From the NCBI RefSeq assembly GCF_029962835.1, contig NC_080581.1, positions 26,054,001 through 26,118,000 of the forward strand: a stretch of DNA of 64,000 nucleotides, in the 5' to 3' direction. Position numbers and translations under genes: made by a program. This DNA is from Magnolia sinica (taxonomy: Eukaryota; Streptophyta; Magnoliopsida; Magnoliales; Magnoliaceae). The notes below the pieces were generated by a model that did no database searches, was not told the origin of the DNA, and saw nothing but the letters and a program-made list of their open reading frames with translations. Below, in pieces: positions 33,655 to 45,200 of this stretch. Each line of letters starts with the position of its first letter. Within the stretch, counting starts at the first letter, position 1.

Positions 33655-34090
33655 ACCTGAGCATTAAAGATGGTTTAGGATCGTCTCTAATAGAGACGGT
33701 CTTTTATAGGGCTATAAGACGGCTAAGGACTGTCTCTAATAGAGACGGTTTTTTACAGTCTCATAGTACAAGTAAAAGACGGCCAATGACTGTCTCTAAT
33801 GCAGAAGGCCAATGACCGTCTCAGATGACCGCATATAAGAGCGGACGGCCTTTGACCATCACAGATGACCGCATATAAGACGGTTGAAGACCGTCTTAAA
33901 CGATTTGTGAACGTTTAACATTTGAAGACAATATTAGGGACGGTCAAGAGCCGTCTAAAATTTTAGAGACAGTTTACGACCGTCTCGAAACCGTCTTTAA
34001 ACCAAAGAATTTTAGAGACGGTCCACAACCATCTAAAAATCCATCCCTTTTTTTTTTTTTTTTTTTTTTTTTTTCATTTTTCATGTAGTG
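33655..34090. repeat. CACTA-2 right subterminal repeats and terminus
   Basis: Repeated GAGACGGTC...GACCGTCTC and AAGACGGCCAATGACTGTC units, the same motif class as the left end. A ~30-base T tract and TTTTTCATGTAGTG follow, ending at 34,090 directly before the GTC duplication. Confidence 0.88.
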
Positions 34091-34588
34091 GTCTTTGGTA
34101 TCCACATGATACTAGTGTTCAATTAGGTGGTTACATTGATATTGATTAGGCTGGTAACGTTGATGATAGGAAATCGACCAGTGGTGGTTGTTTATGTTGG
34201 GATCTGTTTAGTTTCTTAGCAAAGTAAGAAACAAAGTTCCGCATCACTCTCAACTGCTGAGGCTGAATACATTGAAGTAGATAATGCATATACTCAGCTT
34301 GTATGGATGAAAAGAATGTTAAGTGATTATGGAATTGCACAGGATTTTATGGTTTTATATTGTGATAACTCCAGTGCTATTAATATATCTAAAAATCCAA
34401 TCCAGTACTCACGAACCAAGCACATTGACATTAGATATCACTGCATTCGTGAATTAGTAGAAGAAAAGATAATTACTTTGGAATACATTCCGACCGAGAC
34501 TCAACTTGCTGACATATTCACAAAATCGCTTAACAAAAAAAGGTTTTCTAAATTGAAATTTGATCTTGGTATGTGCAATTTAAATTGA
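34091..34588 (+). pseudogene. Copia-1 RNase H, continuation after CACTA-2
   Basis: Resumes the domain cut at 23,260 with LWYPHDTSVQLGGYIDID, then a TAG where Trp is expected, AGNVDDRKSTSGG, and after small shifts SSASLSTAEAEYIEV, WMKRMLSDYGI, LYCDNSSAINISKNP, RTKHIDIRYHCIREL, QLADIFTKSL and a stop at 34,586. RNase H removes RNA from the RNA-DNA hybrid. Key Asp and Glu positions are visible; at least two stops and a frameshift occur at 34,150-34,260. Confidence 0.9.
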
Positions 34589-35034
34589 TTATCCATGCAT
34601 TTTTGTATCATATTTGTTATTTTATTTGTTTAAAATTTCAAATTTTAAGAAAATTGCTCACTTTTGACTGTGCACGACTAGTCGAGTACATACTCAACTA
34701 GTTGTGGCACGACCAGTCGACCATGTACTCGACCAGTCGTGTAGCGCGAGTTGGTGCTTTATTCGGGGGAAAAATCTCTTTTTCTTCATTTGGGTTTCTT
34801 CTCCAACGGGTCCTAGGTCGACCGGTCGAACCCATCTCCCTAGTTCTTTAAGGTTAGTACTTTATTTCCATTTTTCTTATAGATTCAAGTTTATATCACT
34901 TCTTTTTCATCTTTGGAGTGATTTATTTCTTATTTCATTGAGGTTTTTGGAGTTTTCTTCCCTAAAATCTGATCTTAAGAAAACCCACTCTACTTCTTTT
35001 ACAACCAATTGATTCCTTAATTTTCTAGTTGCAA
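34589..35034 (+). other. Spacer between Copia-1 pol and the extra ORF
   Basis: Contains a second, smaller cluster of the LTR motif (CACGACTAGTCGAG, GCACGACCAGTCGACC, CTCGACCAGTCGTG, TCGACCGGTCGAA) at about 34,675-34,830. The clustered recurrence outside the LTR suggests function or spread of this motif within the element. A T-rich segment follows. No ORF is supported. Confidence 0.6.
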
Positions 35035-36166
35035 ATGGAAGGTAGAGGAAAAAAGAAAAGCTCTCGTAGTCCTTCAACTTCAAGATTGACAACTATCACA
35101 AGGTGCCACCTTTGGTCACCCGAAGATGATCCCCCTATGTGCGGGATATAAAGTTGCGCAATGTTATAGTTGAACGACCTGTTTATGTTAAGCATCTTAC
35201 TCCATTTGAAATCCTTCCTCTTCTCCAATATGTAGGATATGATAACATTCTACATTGGGGGGGCCGGCATATAGGTCCATTGCGCAAGCTATGTATGCAT
35301 GTATTTTTGATTATTCAACTGAAAATCTAACTTTTATTATTGCTACTAGAGAATGTCCAGTTGAAATAGATCGACATATGATCTCTACCTTAATGGAAAT
35401 ACCTGTCAATGATGAAGTTATTCCCATTAGCACACTAGTAGCTAAACCATCTGAATCAGAAAAACGAATGCTTACTAGAGATTTGTGCAATATAGATGCG
35501 CAATGGAGTACTAATGAAAATGTGATTGTTTCAAAGTATTTGTTACCCAGATACAGAGTCCTTCACAGGATTTTTATTTCAAATGTTTATCCCCGTTCTG
35601 GTAACCAAACCGAACTCACTATGTTCATGGTTCGGATTTTTCATTCTATCGTTTCTGGTACTTCTATATTTCTTCATTCTTTAATCTGTCATTGCATTAT
35701 CCAATTCCATCTCCATCCTGGACACAGTGATATCCCTTTTGCTTATCTGATGATTGTGTTAGCCACCCATCTTTTAGTGGCTATGCCTGTTAGAGAGGCT
35801 CCCATTTAACATCTAATCTTTAACAACTCAAATATAAACAAAATGAATCTGAGATTGGCTACAGGCGAAGTGAATGAAGGTGTTGGTGGAGCTGATGCTG
35901 TGAATGAAGAAGAAGGTGACTTGCCACCAGATGACATTAACATGGATGATATATTTGGTGAGATTGAATCCGACTCTGCTGATGATTATGACTATCAGCC
36001 TTCTGATTTTGCTGAGAGGTTGCATACTCTTGAGGAACAGGTGGCTCAGATCTGTGTAACCCAGGATTCTCAATTTGCTTATATGCGTTAATATATGAGG
36101 CGCATTAATAAGGGTTTACATCAAATTGATCTATCTATTCCTGCTCCCTCTTCAGGATCTGATTAG
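35035..36166 (+). pseudogene. SIRE-type extra ORF (third ORF) of Copia-1, frameshifted
   Basis: ATG at 35,035 opens MEGRGKKKSSRSPSTSR. The frame shifts near 35,135 and again at a G7 run (about 35,257). The middle section has RNVIVERPVYVKHLTPFEIL, YRSIAQAMYACIFDYSTENL, IPVNDEVIPISTLVAK, LPRYRVLHRIFISNVYPRSG and a hydrophobic stretch to about 35,800. An acidic segment (DDINMDDIFGEIESDSADD) and a predicted coiled coil (FAERLHTLEEQVAQI) follow, closing at 36,164. Stops at 35,807 and 36,089 stand where Gln is likely. This layout matches the ORF that SIRE/Maximus elements carry after pol, sometimes called envelope-like; its role is unknown. I see no clear signal peptide. Confidence 0.65.
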
Positions 36167-36434
36167 TGTTTTCTCTCATGGTTTGCAATAACTCTTATGA
36201 TACTTCGCTTTCTTTGGTTTATGGGATTGAATTTAGTTGAACTTTGTTGCTGTTAGTTGATTATGCTTGAACATTACTTACGAATTTAATATCTTGACTA
36301 TCTTGATACATTATTCCTCATTGCTCATCTTATTCTTCCTTGTTTATCTACGTCCTGTTCCCTGTATTGGTATCTTCCTTTGTCATATTGTGACAAAAAA
36401 GGGAGAGAATTTTGTCATACTTGATATACACACA

Positions 36435-36475
<41 letters not shown>

Positions 36476-36556
36476 GGTGCTTATGATATATGGCATGTGT
36501 ATTGTGGATTTGTAGCCTTCTTTGTGTAAGGGGGAGGAATAAGTAAGGGGGAGTAT
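36167..36556 (+). other. Copia-1 3' untranslated region with CA repeat and polypurine tract
   Basis: A CACACA-type microsatellite lies at about 36,428-36,471. The tract AAGTAAGGGGGAGTAT ends just before the LTR's TG at 36,557, the expected plus-strand primer. An earlier copy GTAAGGGGGAGGAATAAG is about 20 bp upstream. Confidence 0.8.
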
Positions 36557-38590
36557 TGTTGGAAGAATTGATGTCCTGTTTATAACTGGTGCATGATTCT
36601 TTAACCAGGTTGTAACTTGTTTATATTAATAATGCATGATTCTTTGTGCGTATAATGCTTATGTTATTATGAAGTGTGTTTTGTCTTGACAAAGGAAGAG
36701 ATTGTAAGTGCTATGGTTTCTAGCTCCTATGATTGTTAAATTTTGTAGTGTCAAAACCTCTTGGAATCTGTGTCTTGTGTAGTGGATCTACATATTCAAG
36801 ACAATGCATCTCATGTAGAGGGACAATGGTCTTTACTTCAAGAACTTCTAATGCAAGATCAAGTACATAGATCACTCCTTCAAAGCTTCAAAGTTTAAGG
36901 TTTCAAACCTATATCTAAAGGCAAGACAATAGTCTTTACTTTGGGACTCAAGACTCAAGGTCAAGTACAATTCAAGTACCTCAAGCTCAAGCTTTAATGT
37001 AACTACAAATTCAAGCTTCAAATGATCTCAAGTTCAAGCTTTTATATATGTTAAGACCTCAAGCTTCGTGAACTTCGAAGATCATCTATCAACTAAAGCA
37101 AAAGAAGTTTCAATGTTCATACATCATATATAAGGTATGAATGACCCTAGATTGACCATAGGGTAGGTCGTTTTGAATACATAACTTAAATTATTTTATA
37201 AGTGCATAGACTGTTTCTCGACTAGTCTTGGACTCTGTTCGACTAGTCCTAGCACTGGCTCGACTAGTCCAAGAATTCCTCGTCCAGTCCTAAGTTTGTT
37301 ACTGATTTTCAAAAATTTTTGTTAAAGCCTCGACCAGTCCTGGAGATTGCTCGACCAGTCGTGTGAACAGTGCTCGACCTGTGCTCGACCAGTCCTATAG
37401 CCTCGACTTAAAGTCCAGCAACTAAAAATAGTTTCGCACGACCAGTCGTGGACAGGACTCGACCGGTCGTGGAGGCCACTTGACCAATCATGTAGGTCCT
37501 ATGACCAGTCATGGAATGGCTTTATCTTATCATGCCCAAATTTCAAAAATCTGTTAGTCCTACAACCAGTCGTGGAGACCACAGGACCAGTCGAGAGTGC
37601 AATTTCTTCACTTATAAATAGAGCACGAATTTAAGAGTTTAATATCCAATTCAAGCTAAATCAATGCGCCACTCTCTGAGAGATAAGTTAGTCATTTTTT
37701 AAGCTATATTGTGCTCATTTAATATTCTCTTTGTTTAGCTTTATTATATTTGATTTTGTATTCTTTATTCCAATCATATTTGAAGAAGGGATTGAGATTT
37801 ACCCTTTTCTTGGAACCAAAATCAAATAGAGTTAGCGCAACTTGATTTAATTTAAAATCAATTTAGAACATAGAACCATTTCTTAAGTGAGTATGGACAT
37901 TGAACTTCTACGTTGAACTTCTACTTCAATTTGGTTTTTTCGGGCTGCATCAAAAAGAGAATATCTAGGTATTTTACATTATTGTAAATTCCTTTCTTTT
38001 GGTTTTATTGAGATTGTGCTAGAAAAATCTCTCTGTTTTGGTTTGTCTGAGATGATCCAGAAAACTCAGAGTGTGGGTTTTTTTGAATTGTGTAAGCCCA
38101 CTTGAAAGACACAATTGTGAGGGTTTTAGGTGAACCTAGAAAAATCTATTTTCATATTGAACACTAATATCCACTGTGTGGGGATATTATGAGTGGAGTA
38201 GTTGTGTGGCTGTTGTGTAACAGTTGGTGTACACACAAGTGAACCGCTATAATTCTTTGTGTTTTGTGGATGTGTGGTTTAATTTCTTTATCTTTTATGG
38301 TTTGAGATTGTGGGATGTATTTGTGGATGTGAATGTTGTAATCTTTACATTTCAGCACTGTGTGGTGAATGTTGTAATATCTTAGTTATTTCCTTTTCTA
38401 TTCATTTCTTTCATATCCTCTTTAGTTTGATTTTTTGATACTCACCCAAGTTCTAGTAAGGTTGTCTTGCCATAAACCTTTGGTTTTTGGTGTCAGGTTG
38501 TCCTTAGAACCAAGTTTGTATCAACCTCTCAAGACTAGATTTTTGGAGGTTGTTTCTACATTTCCGCATTGAGGATTGTTTAAGTTCTAT
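36557..38590 (+). repeat. Copia-1 3' LTR, last ~100 bp missing
   Basis: Starts TGTTGGAAGAATTG after the polypurine tract. From 36,803 it matches the 5' LTR (17,028 on). The match stops at TTTAAGTTCTAT (38,590); the final ~100 bases present at 18,791-18,889, including TTCACCCCCC, are absent and were not found further on. A MITE-like unit begins directly after. Confidence 0.88.
37612..37621 (+). promoter_or_regulatory. TATA box of the Copia-1 3' LTR
   Basis: TTATAAATAG, identical to the 5' LTR box, downstream of the GACCAGTC cluster at about 37,210-37,605. It could drive transcription outward into the sequence to the right. Confidence 0.55.
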
Positions 38591-38594
38591 GGTG

Positions 38595-39030
38595 ATGTGG
38601 GGCTCACTGTGATGTATATGTGTTATATCTATATTGCCCATCCATTTTGTGAGCTTATTTAAGGGCATAAGCCCAAAATTTGAAGAAAATCCAAAGCTCA
38701 AGTGGACCACACCACTGGAAACATTGGTGATTGAACGCCCATGATAAAAACTTCTTGGGGGCCACAAAAGTTTCGGATCAAGCTTATATTTGTGTTTTCC
38801 CTCTATCTAGATTTGTGAGACCTTAACAACATGTTAGATGGCAAGTAAGCATCATGGTGGGCCCTAGGAAGGTTTTAACTGTGTGTGTCAATTATACCCA
38901 CCATTTCGTGTGGTGTGGTCCACTTGAGGTTTCAAGCCACTTCATATTTTTAGGCTCATGCTCAAAATGAGGTGGCGACATGGATGGACAATGTGGATAT
39001 TAAACACATACATCATAGTGGGCTCCACGG
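38595..39030. mobile_element. MITE-like unit with long inverted ends
   Basis: The left end (GTGGGGCTCACTGTGATGTA, then TATGTGTT and GCCCATCCATTTTG) is mirrored by the right end (CACATACATCATAGTGGGCT and CCACGG). The middle holds AAGCTCAAGTGGACCACACC and CTTCTTGGGGGCCACAAAAG. No coding frame exists. Related fragments lie at 31,271-33,035 and within the Tekay LTRs. Boundaries are approximate and no clean target duplication was seen. Confidence 0.6.
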
Positions 39031-39394
39031 AGCCCTGGTGGAGTGATAAAAAAGGTGGAAGCGTGCTACCTGTAATTTTGTTCGTGAAAATTAAGGGCTC
39101 ATTAGCCATCTCTACTAATAAGAGCTTATTTGCTTGGTCTAAATAATAATAGTAGTAATAAGCTCGTTTTGAAAATAGACTATTTGATGAAGCTCTAATT
39201 TTATCATTTAAGTTTTAGAAACTAACCAAGAAGCTCTTAATAAATAAATGGTGGAGATGTCACTTATTTTTTAAGAGCTTAGTTAGCTTACATAGGTAGA
39301 TATTTTTAGCTTTTTCTTTTCTTTTCTTTTTTGATAAGTTTGTCCTTAAACTTTTGAAGTAATTCCCATGATGAACGACCTAAATTGAAGGTGG
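39031..39394. other. Unassigned AT-rich sequence
   Basis: Contains repeated AAGAGCTTATT and AAGCTC words, also met near 40,270, but no clear gene or complete element. Confidence 0.4.
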
Positions 39395-39975
39395 AGCCCA
39401 ACATGATGAGTGGTCCACATCAAGGTGGACCCACATAATGTACAATCACATCAAAGGTGGGCACCACATGATGATAGCCCCACATGATAGTGATCCATAT
39501 CAAACTGGCACCGCCTGATGGTCGGTCCACATTAAAGGTAGGACCTACATGATGGATGATGGACATTGAATGTTGGACCACATGATAGAAGGTTGACATC
39601 AAAGGTGGTCCCACATGATGAATAACCCATATTGAAGTTTGGGCCCCGCATGATGGCGGTCTACAATAAAGGTGGGACCCACTTGATGGATAGTGGACAT
39701 GGAAGGTGGATCCTATATGATGAAGGACCCACATCAAAACGTAGCCCCATATGATGGACTATCCGCATCAAGTGGGCCCCACATGATGGGAAATCCACAA
39801 CAAAGGTGGGACCCAAATGATGGATACCATACATCAAAGGTGGGTCCCACATGATGGATGGCCCATAGCAAAATGTGGCCCCACATGATGGATTAATTAA
39901 ACACATCAAGTGGGCCCCACATGATGGATGGTCCACAACAAAGGTGGGACCCACATGATAGATGGTGAACATCAA
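39395..39975. repeat. Minisatellite, about 34-bp unit, roughly 16 diverged copies
   Basis: Successive units of the form GGTGGGACCCACATGATGGA followed by TGGTCCACATCAAA, some with CAAGTGGGCCCCACATGATG. The GGGCCC/ATGATGG core resembles the dispersed motif elsewhere in the window. Long minus-strand frames over it (39,420-39,975) are by-products of the repeat. Confidence 0.85.
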
Positions 39976-40767
39976 AGGTGTAGATATTTAGGGTATGTTC
40001 CGTCTATAGTGAGATCCACTAAAATAACCATTTGAATTGCTCTTATAATGGAGTTGTCGTAATTTTTAAAAATGACATCATCTACCACTAAAAAAAACTC
40101 TTATTTGAACATTCTACCAAACTTGCTTATTTTAAATAAGTGTTGTTCTTTTTTTTCTTTTTTCTTTTTTCTCTTTTTTTTTTCCTCTCTGTTTTTTTTT
40201 TTTTTTTAAAAAGTTTTGAAAAAGTGATTTAACCAACAAGCTTATTTAAAACAAGAATTAGAATAAAAAGAGCTTATAAGACTTGTCGTTATTAAAAAAG
40301 CTATTATTGGTCTGGAGTAGAGATGTCAAACAACCCCGTTGGAAATTTATGTTCATTCGGGTGAACCCCGCAAAAACACTAGGCCACAACTATTGTATAA
40401 ATCCGAAACAAAATCAACAAAAAACAATACAAAAATATCCCATAGCCTTCTAATTTCAACTTCCCCTCCTGTTGGACAAAAACGTAGCCTCATCGCCAAA
40501 ATTCTAGAAGCTTGGTTGCTTGAAGCCAACTTGCACTATTTTTTTAACAATCAAAATCATGGACATTAGATGGTCCCATCCATCAAAATTTTCAGTTTCC
40601 CACACTAATCAAAATGGTTGTGACCGTCCAAAGTAGGGAAAACTATTTAGATGGTAATCAATTAAGTTTGATTTCGACTATCATACTATCCAAAGTAGGG
40701 GAAACTATTTAGATGGTAATCAATTGATATATCTTCATTACTCATGTTATGTGAAGATATTGCTTTA
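39976..40767. other. Unassigned flank of Copia-2
   Basis: A pyrimidine tract lies at about 40,145-40,208. A ~36-bp sequence (CCAAAGTAGGGAAAACTATT and TAGATGGTAATCAATT) is tandemly duplicated at about 40,629 and 40,690. No gene seen. Confidence 0.45.
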
Positions 40768-41431
40768 TGTTAGAGTTTCAACTCTTATCTCACACCAATA
40801 TGATACAATCCCAAGCCACAACAAAACTGGATCAACCCTAAGTATTCGAAATTCGGATCTAATGCCACCGTTAATCGCGCTTTATGCAAGCATGTTCAAT
40901 GAAGTTAGAATAATTACAATAAATAGAATAACCAAAAAAATCAAACAAGAAAACACATAACACACCTATTTAAGGTGGAAAGCCCTTGTAAGAAAAAATC
41001 ATGATACAAAGCAATGGAAATCCACGATAATCAAAACTCTTAGAGTTTATACCACTCACCTTCTTCGATTATAGAAGAAACATGATCTCCCCTTGTGATA
41101 CACACTTAAGAAAACCCTAACCCTCTCACCTCACCAAAAACTTTCCCTTAGAGAGAAAGCATGGGACGATCAAGCCCTAATCTAAGACGGACTCAAATAC
41201 CCCAATTTGCGTCAATCTGTGTAACTCCTCGATCGGACTTAATGGGACCTTCGGTCAGACCGAAACAAATTGACTTACACATATCAGTTGAACAAAAAAT
41301 ATGCAAATCTTTATAGAGTGCAAAATAATATTCACCCATTAATATAGTTGGATCGATGGGATACCGGTTGAACCTATAGTGACCTTCTCTACACTATCAG
41401 ATTGGCAAAATACAAGGCATCGCATAAAACA
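40768..41431 (-). repeat. Copia-2 3' LTR with adjacent polypurine tract
   Basis: In minus sense it starts TGTTTTATGCGATGCC just after the polypurine tract AAGGTGGAGAT (plus 41,432-41,442) and ends in CTCTAACA. It aligns along its length with 60,186-60,871, for example CTTATCTCACACCAATATGA against CTTATCTCACATCATTATGA. Confidence 0.85.
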
Positions 41432-41442
41432 ATCTCCACCTT

Positions 41443-41866
41443 GACTCACATTCTACCAAGTCACCCCAAAGATCTCCCGTGAAATCTCTAACTTGACCGT
41501 AAACCATTCCCTACATTCTCCACCTAGAACGCAACTCCATCTGCACCCCTATATAAGGGTGCCCGATCTCATCAATGGTTGGAGAGATTGATCAAACCTA
41601 AGAAATGCTTGAACTTTTCTGTGGTCACCGGCTTCGTTAACATACTTCAACATTCTCATCCATGTGAGTCTTATAAAATAGAATTTCTCCTAAAGTAATG
41701 AGTTCCTATATCTTGTGGAACCTCACGTTGATGTGTTTGGTTCTCGTGTGATACATCTAATTCATCACTAGATGGATAACACTCTTACTATCGTAATACA
41801 ACCGAATTGTCTCATACTTCAACCCTAGTTCTCTTATTAGAATTTTGAAGTAAAATGCCTCCTTTA
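41443..41866 (-). pseudogene. Copia-2 RNase H, C-terminal fragment
   Basis: Minus-strand frame: EVLKEAFYFKILIRELGLKY, ETIRLYYDSKSVIHLV and YHTRTKHINVRFHKI, the conserved end of Copia RNase H, with in-frame stops (for example after IHLVMN). It is the continuation of the sequence that stops at 56,546 on the other side of the Ty3 derivative. Confidence 0.8.
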
Positions 41867-41871
41867 ACACC

Positions 41872-42237
41872 TATAAGGCCTGTATCCTAGACCGTACCAT
41901 TCCTTAGGCCTCCGTGGTCCTCCCAGTTGATTTTCAACGACCCTCGACTTGTATTCGACATTTGCGAGCGATCCTAAGCCGAGTCCTGCATATCAGAGTT
42001 GACTCGACTCGAAACTTATACCCTAACGATCGCGTTGTTACCGTGGTTCCAACGCCATGACTTACTCATCGATCTGATACCGGGCGAGGAGATGTGAGCC
42101 CGCGTTCATTATGAAGAAATATTGCATGTTGCAAATTTCGAGGGAATCTCTACGACCCATCACATCAATCTCATTAATCAAGTACACATCACACCCCATC
42201 ACTTACTCATCCCTAAGTACAACTACCCCTCCCCTAA
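41872..42237 (+). repeat. Tekay derivative left LTR, first 366 bp
   Basis: TATAAGGCCTGTATCCTAGA through CTACCCCTCCCCTAA, matching about 52,673-53,039 of the right LTR. It stops at the solo-LTR insertion and resumes at 46,981. Confidence 0.85.
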
Positions 42238-45200
42238 TATAAGACCCGTATCCTAGTCCGCATTGTTCCGTCAACTCCCGCGATCCTTCCCGTCGAAGTC
42301 CGGCGATCCGCGACCTATAATCGATGTTTGCACGTGACCCTAAGTCGTATCTTGTAGATTTGAGTCGGCTTAATCCGAGACTTATATCTTTGCGACCGCA
42401 CCGTAGCCGCGGTTCCAATGATGCGTCTTGCATACCAATCCGATACCCTGGCAGGGAGATGTGGACCCGCGTTCAGTTCGAGGAAACGTTGTGCATTTGC
42501 AATCCTAAGAGAATCTCTACGACATGTCAAATCAATCTAATCAATCACCTCACATGTCAAGTACATGTTCCATCCCCAAAAGCAACCACCAAGTCAACTC
42601 TTTCTCACCCTTTCTCTTACAGGCCCATACATGTCAAGTGCACTATCACCTCACCCATCACTCACCTCACATCCATCACTCCTTACAACCCTCTCTCTCT
42701 CTCTCTCATTTCTCAACACAATTCCAAGCAAAGAGAGGAGTGGACGTCCAACATTTTCAAGGAGAGAAAGTGCATGTGTGTGGCCCACTTTTCCATCCTA
42801 AATCCTTCATCCTAGCCATTTAAACCTCATCATCTTCCGTCAAAGTGAAGCACAAGGAGACCGGCATTCCAACGGATCAAGAAGATCGAACGGTGAGTGC
42901 TTTATAGGCTAGATTTGCATATTTTGATAATGGGCCAAGTGAGGCTTACCGATTGATGGTATGGATCTCACTTTAGACCCTAGGTATGGCCGATGACCCA
43001 CCTTGATCCTCACGATCATTCCATGATGGGGCCATTCTCCATGGACCCCATCATGATGTTTATTTTCCTTGCACAAATAGGGTCATCTAGACCTTGCATT
43101 TCAGTGGAGAAAGGATCTCCACCGTTGATTTTGATCGGTGGGCCCACATGTAATGGGATCCACTTGATGTATGTTGTAGATCATGAAAGGGAGGGCCTAT
43201 AGTGTCGGGGTCCCTCCATCACTCGGTCTTCCTTTCTCTCTTTCTCTCCCTCTCTCTTCATTTTTTATTGTGTGTGATAATGTGGTCGTGTGGCTCACCC
43301 AGATGGACCCCACCATGAAGCATGTATTTGATTCAAGTCATTTATAGGTGGGGCCTGCTTTGTATATATGTTGTTCCACACCACCCAACCATGTGGTGGC
43401 CCACCTAAGCAGTTTCCACCTTAAATGTATTTGTCTTGCCCAGAACCGTCCAACGTCTGGACGTGAATTGGGAAAACACAAATATTAGCTTGCTTCATAA
43501 GCATTTGGGTGAGTCACTTGTATAGGCCCCACATGGATGTATGGATTCAATCCACGCCATCCATCCTATTTACCAACTCATTTTAGGTGTTGAGCCAAAA
43601 AATGAAGCTGATCCAACTTTCTAGTGGGCCATACCTTAGCAACAATCATTTTCACCGTTTAAATTCACCTTAATTTTTCTACACGCCGAAAGATGCCTAA
43701 TATTGGGCTTGATGGATTTGTTATGGACTGTAGAATCCATTGGCTGAATTGGATTCAGCTTATGCAGGCCCCACATATAAAAATCCTCAAGAAATCAATT
43801 TTTCAAAGGAAAGAAAAAAAAATATAAGTAGCGCCTGCTGCTGCGTCAGCAGCGTTTTGGCAGACGGTCAGCAGGACCCACGGTCCAGCCGTGGGCCCCA
43901 CCATGATGTGTGTTTTGTAAATCCACACTGTCCATTTTGTAGGCCCCCTTAGGGAAGTGGGCCACCCCAAGAATCAGCCATATTGGAAGCTCAAGCAGCC
44001 CACGTCACAGGCAATAATGTGATTGAACGTCTGCCTTTGAAACCCTTTTGGGTATCGCAGAAGTTTTGGATCAGCGTGAAATTTGTTTTGCCTCTTCATC
44101 TGGGTCTATGTGACCTTATCAACGGAATGGATGGTATATAAACGTTATGTTGGGCCCCACATGGGACCCACAATGATGTATGTGTTTTATTCACATCGTC
44201 TAGGCAGATAGTGGAACCCACCAAAGTGTGTGTTTTATACACGCCGTCCACCCATTCGGTAGGGGCGGTGGGTCCCACTGCTGTTGACACCAGCAAGGTC
44301 TGTGGGACCCATGTATGATGTATGTATACCACACCGTCCATCCTTATGGGACCAACCATGATGCATGTGTTACATCCAAACCGTTTAATCATTTTGAAAA
44401 CCCATTTTAGGACTTGAGACTAAGAATGAGTCAGATCTAAAGTTCAAATGGACCCCCCACCATTGAGAATAGTGGAGACAATGACATTCACCATTCAAAC
44501 CTCTTAGGAGTCACATTAGCTTCCAATTAAGCTTATATTTTGCTTTCACTTCATCTAGCTCTATGTTAACTTATGAATTTGGTTGGATCTCAAACACATC
44601 ACGGCGGACCACTCCGTGATATGATCATCCATTGAGGCCCACTTTGATGTGTTTTGTGGCCATCTGTGAGGCCCACCTTGATATACTTAGTGGTCCATCC
44701 ATCAGGCCCACTTTGATGTATTTTGTGGCCTAAACGAGAGGCCCACCTTGATATACATGTGACTCATCAAGATGTATCTTTGACCCATGAGCGGGGCCCA
44801 CCTATTGCATGTTTTGAGGCCCAGGTGCAGGGCCCACCTGTTATGTATTTGAGGCCCGTGTATTAAGACCCATTGTGATGTATTTGGGGCCCATGGGTCG
44901 AGGCCCATTGTGATGTATTAGGGCTCATGGATTGAGGCCCATTGTGATGTATAAGGGCCCGTGGGTTGAGGCCCATTGTGCTGTATTTGGAGCCCATGGG
45001 TTAAGGCCCATTGTGATGTATTAGGGCCCGTGGGTTGAGGCCCATTTGATGTATTTGAGGACCATGGGTCGAGGCCCAATGAGATGTATACAAAGTCTAT
45101 TGCATTGTGTGATTCCACCATGGGTTATGTAATGACATTTATGGCGGGCCATGCCTTGGGAGCAATGTTGGTTTAACGTCCACATTATAAGAATAATGTT

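Larger units (their letters stand above)
23264..34090. mobile_element. CACTA-2: complete 10.8-kb non-autonomous CACTA transposon with captured sequence
   Basis: Begins CACTATGCCAAAA at 23,264 and ends TTTTTCATGTAGTG at 34,090, so both ends show inverted CACTA. It is flanked by GTC at 23,261-23,263 and 34,091-34,093, the 3-bp duplication expected for this superfamily. The flanks join as one Copia RNase H frame (...SSANLG then LWYPHDTS...). Subterminal arrays of GACGGTC...GACCGTC lie at both ends (23,300-23,690 and 33,655-34,035). Inside are a telomere-like array, minus-strand exons of host type, a Raf-kinase exon and several repeat blocks. No TNP2-like transposase frame was seen in the interior, so it would depend on a relative for movement. 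Confidence 0.93.
17028..38590 (+). mobile_element. Copia-1: SIRE/Maximus-type LTR retrotransposon interrupted by two CACTA elements
   Basis: Two long LTR copies (17,028-18,889 truncated left, 36,557-38,590 truncated right) flank gag, protease, integrase, RT and RNase H in Copia order. An extra ORF after RNase H is a SIRE-lineage trait. CACTA-1 cuts the 5' LTR at 17,027; the first ~246 bases of that LTR lie left of the window. CACTA-2 (23,264-34,090) cuts RNase H. Removing CACTA-2 and one GTC restores a continuous match to the domain. A spot comparison of the first ~140 LTR bases shows about six differences (about 4%), older than the Athila insertion. Frameshifts and stops disable every ORF. 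Confidence 0.9.

Noticed and set aside
39420-39975. Long minus-strand frames with repeated HHVGPTF-type peptides
   Set aside because: Produced by the 34-bp minisatellite.
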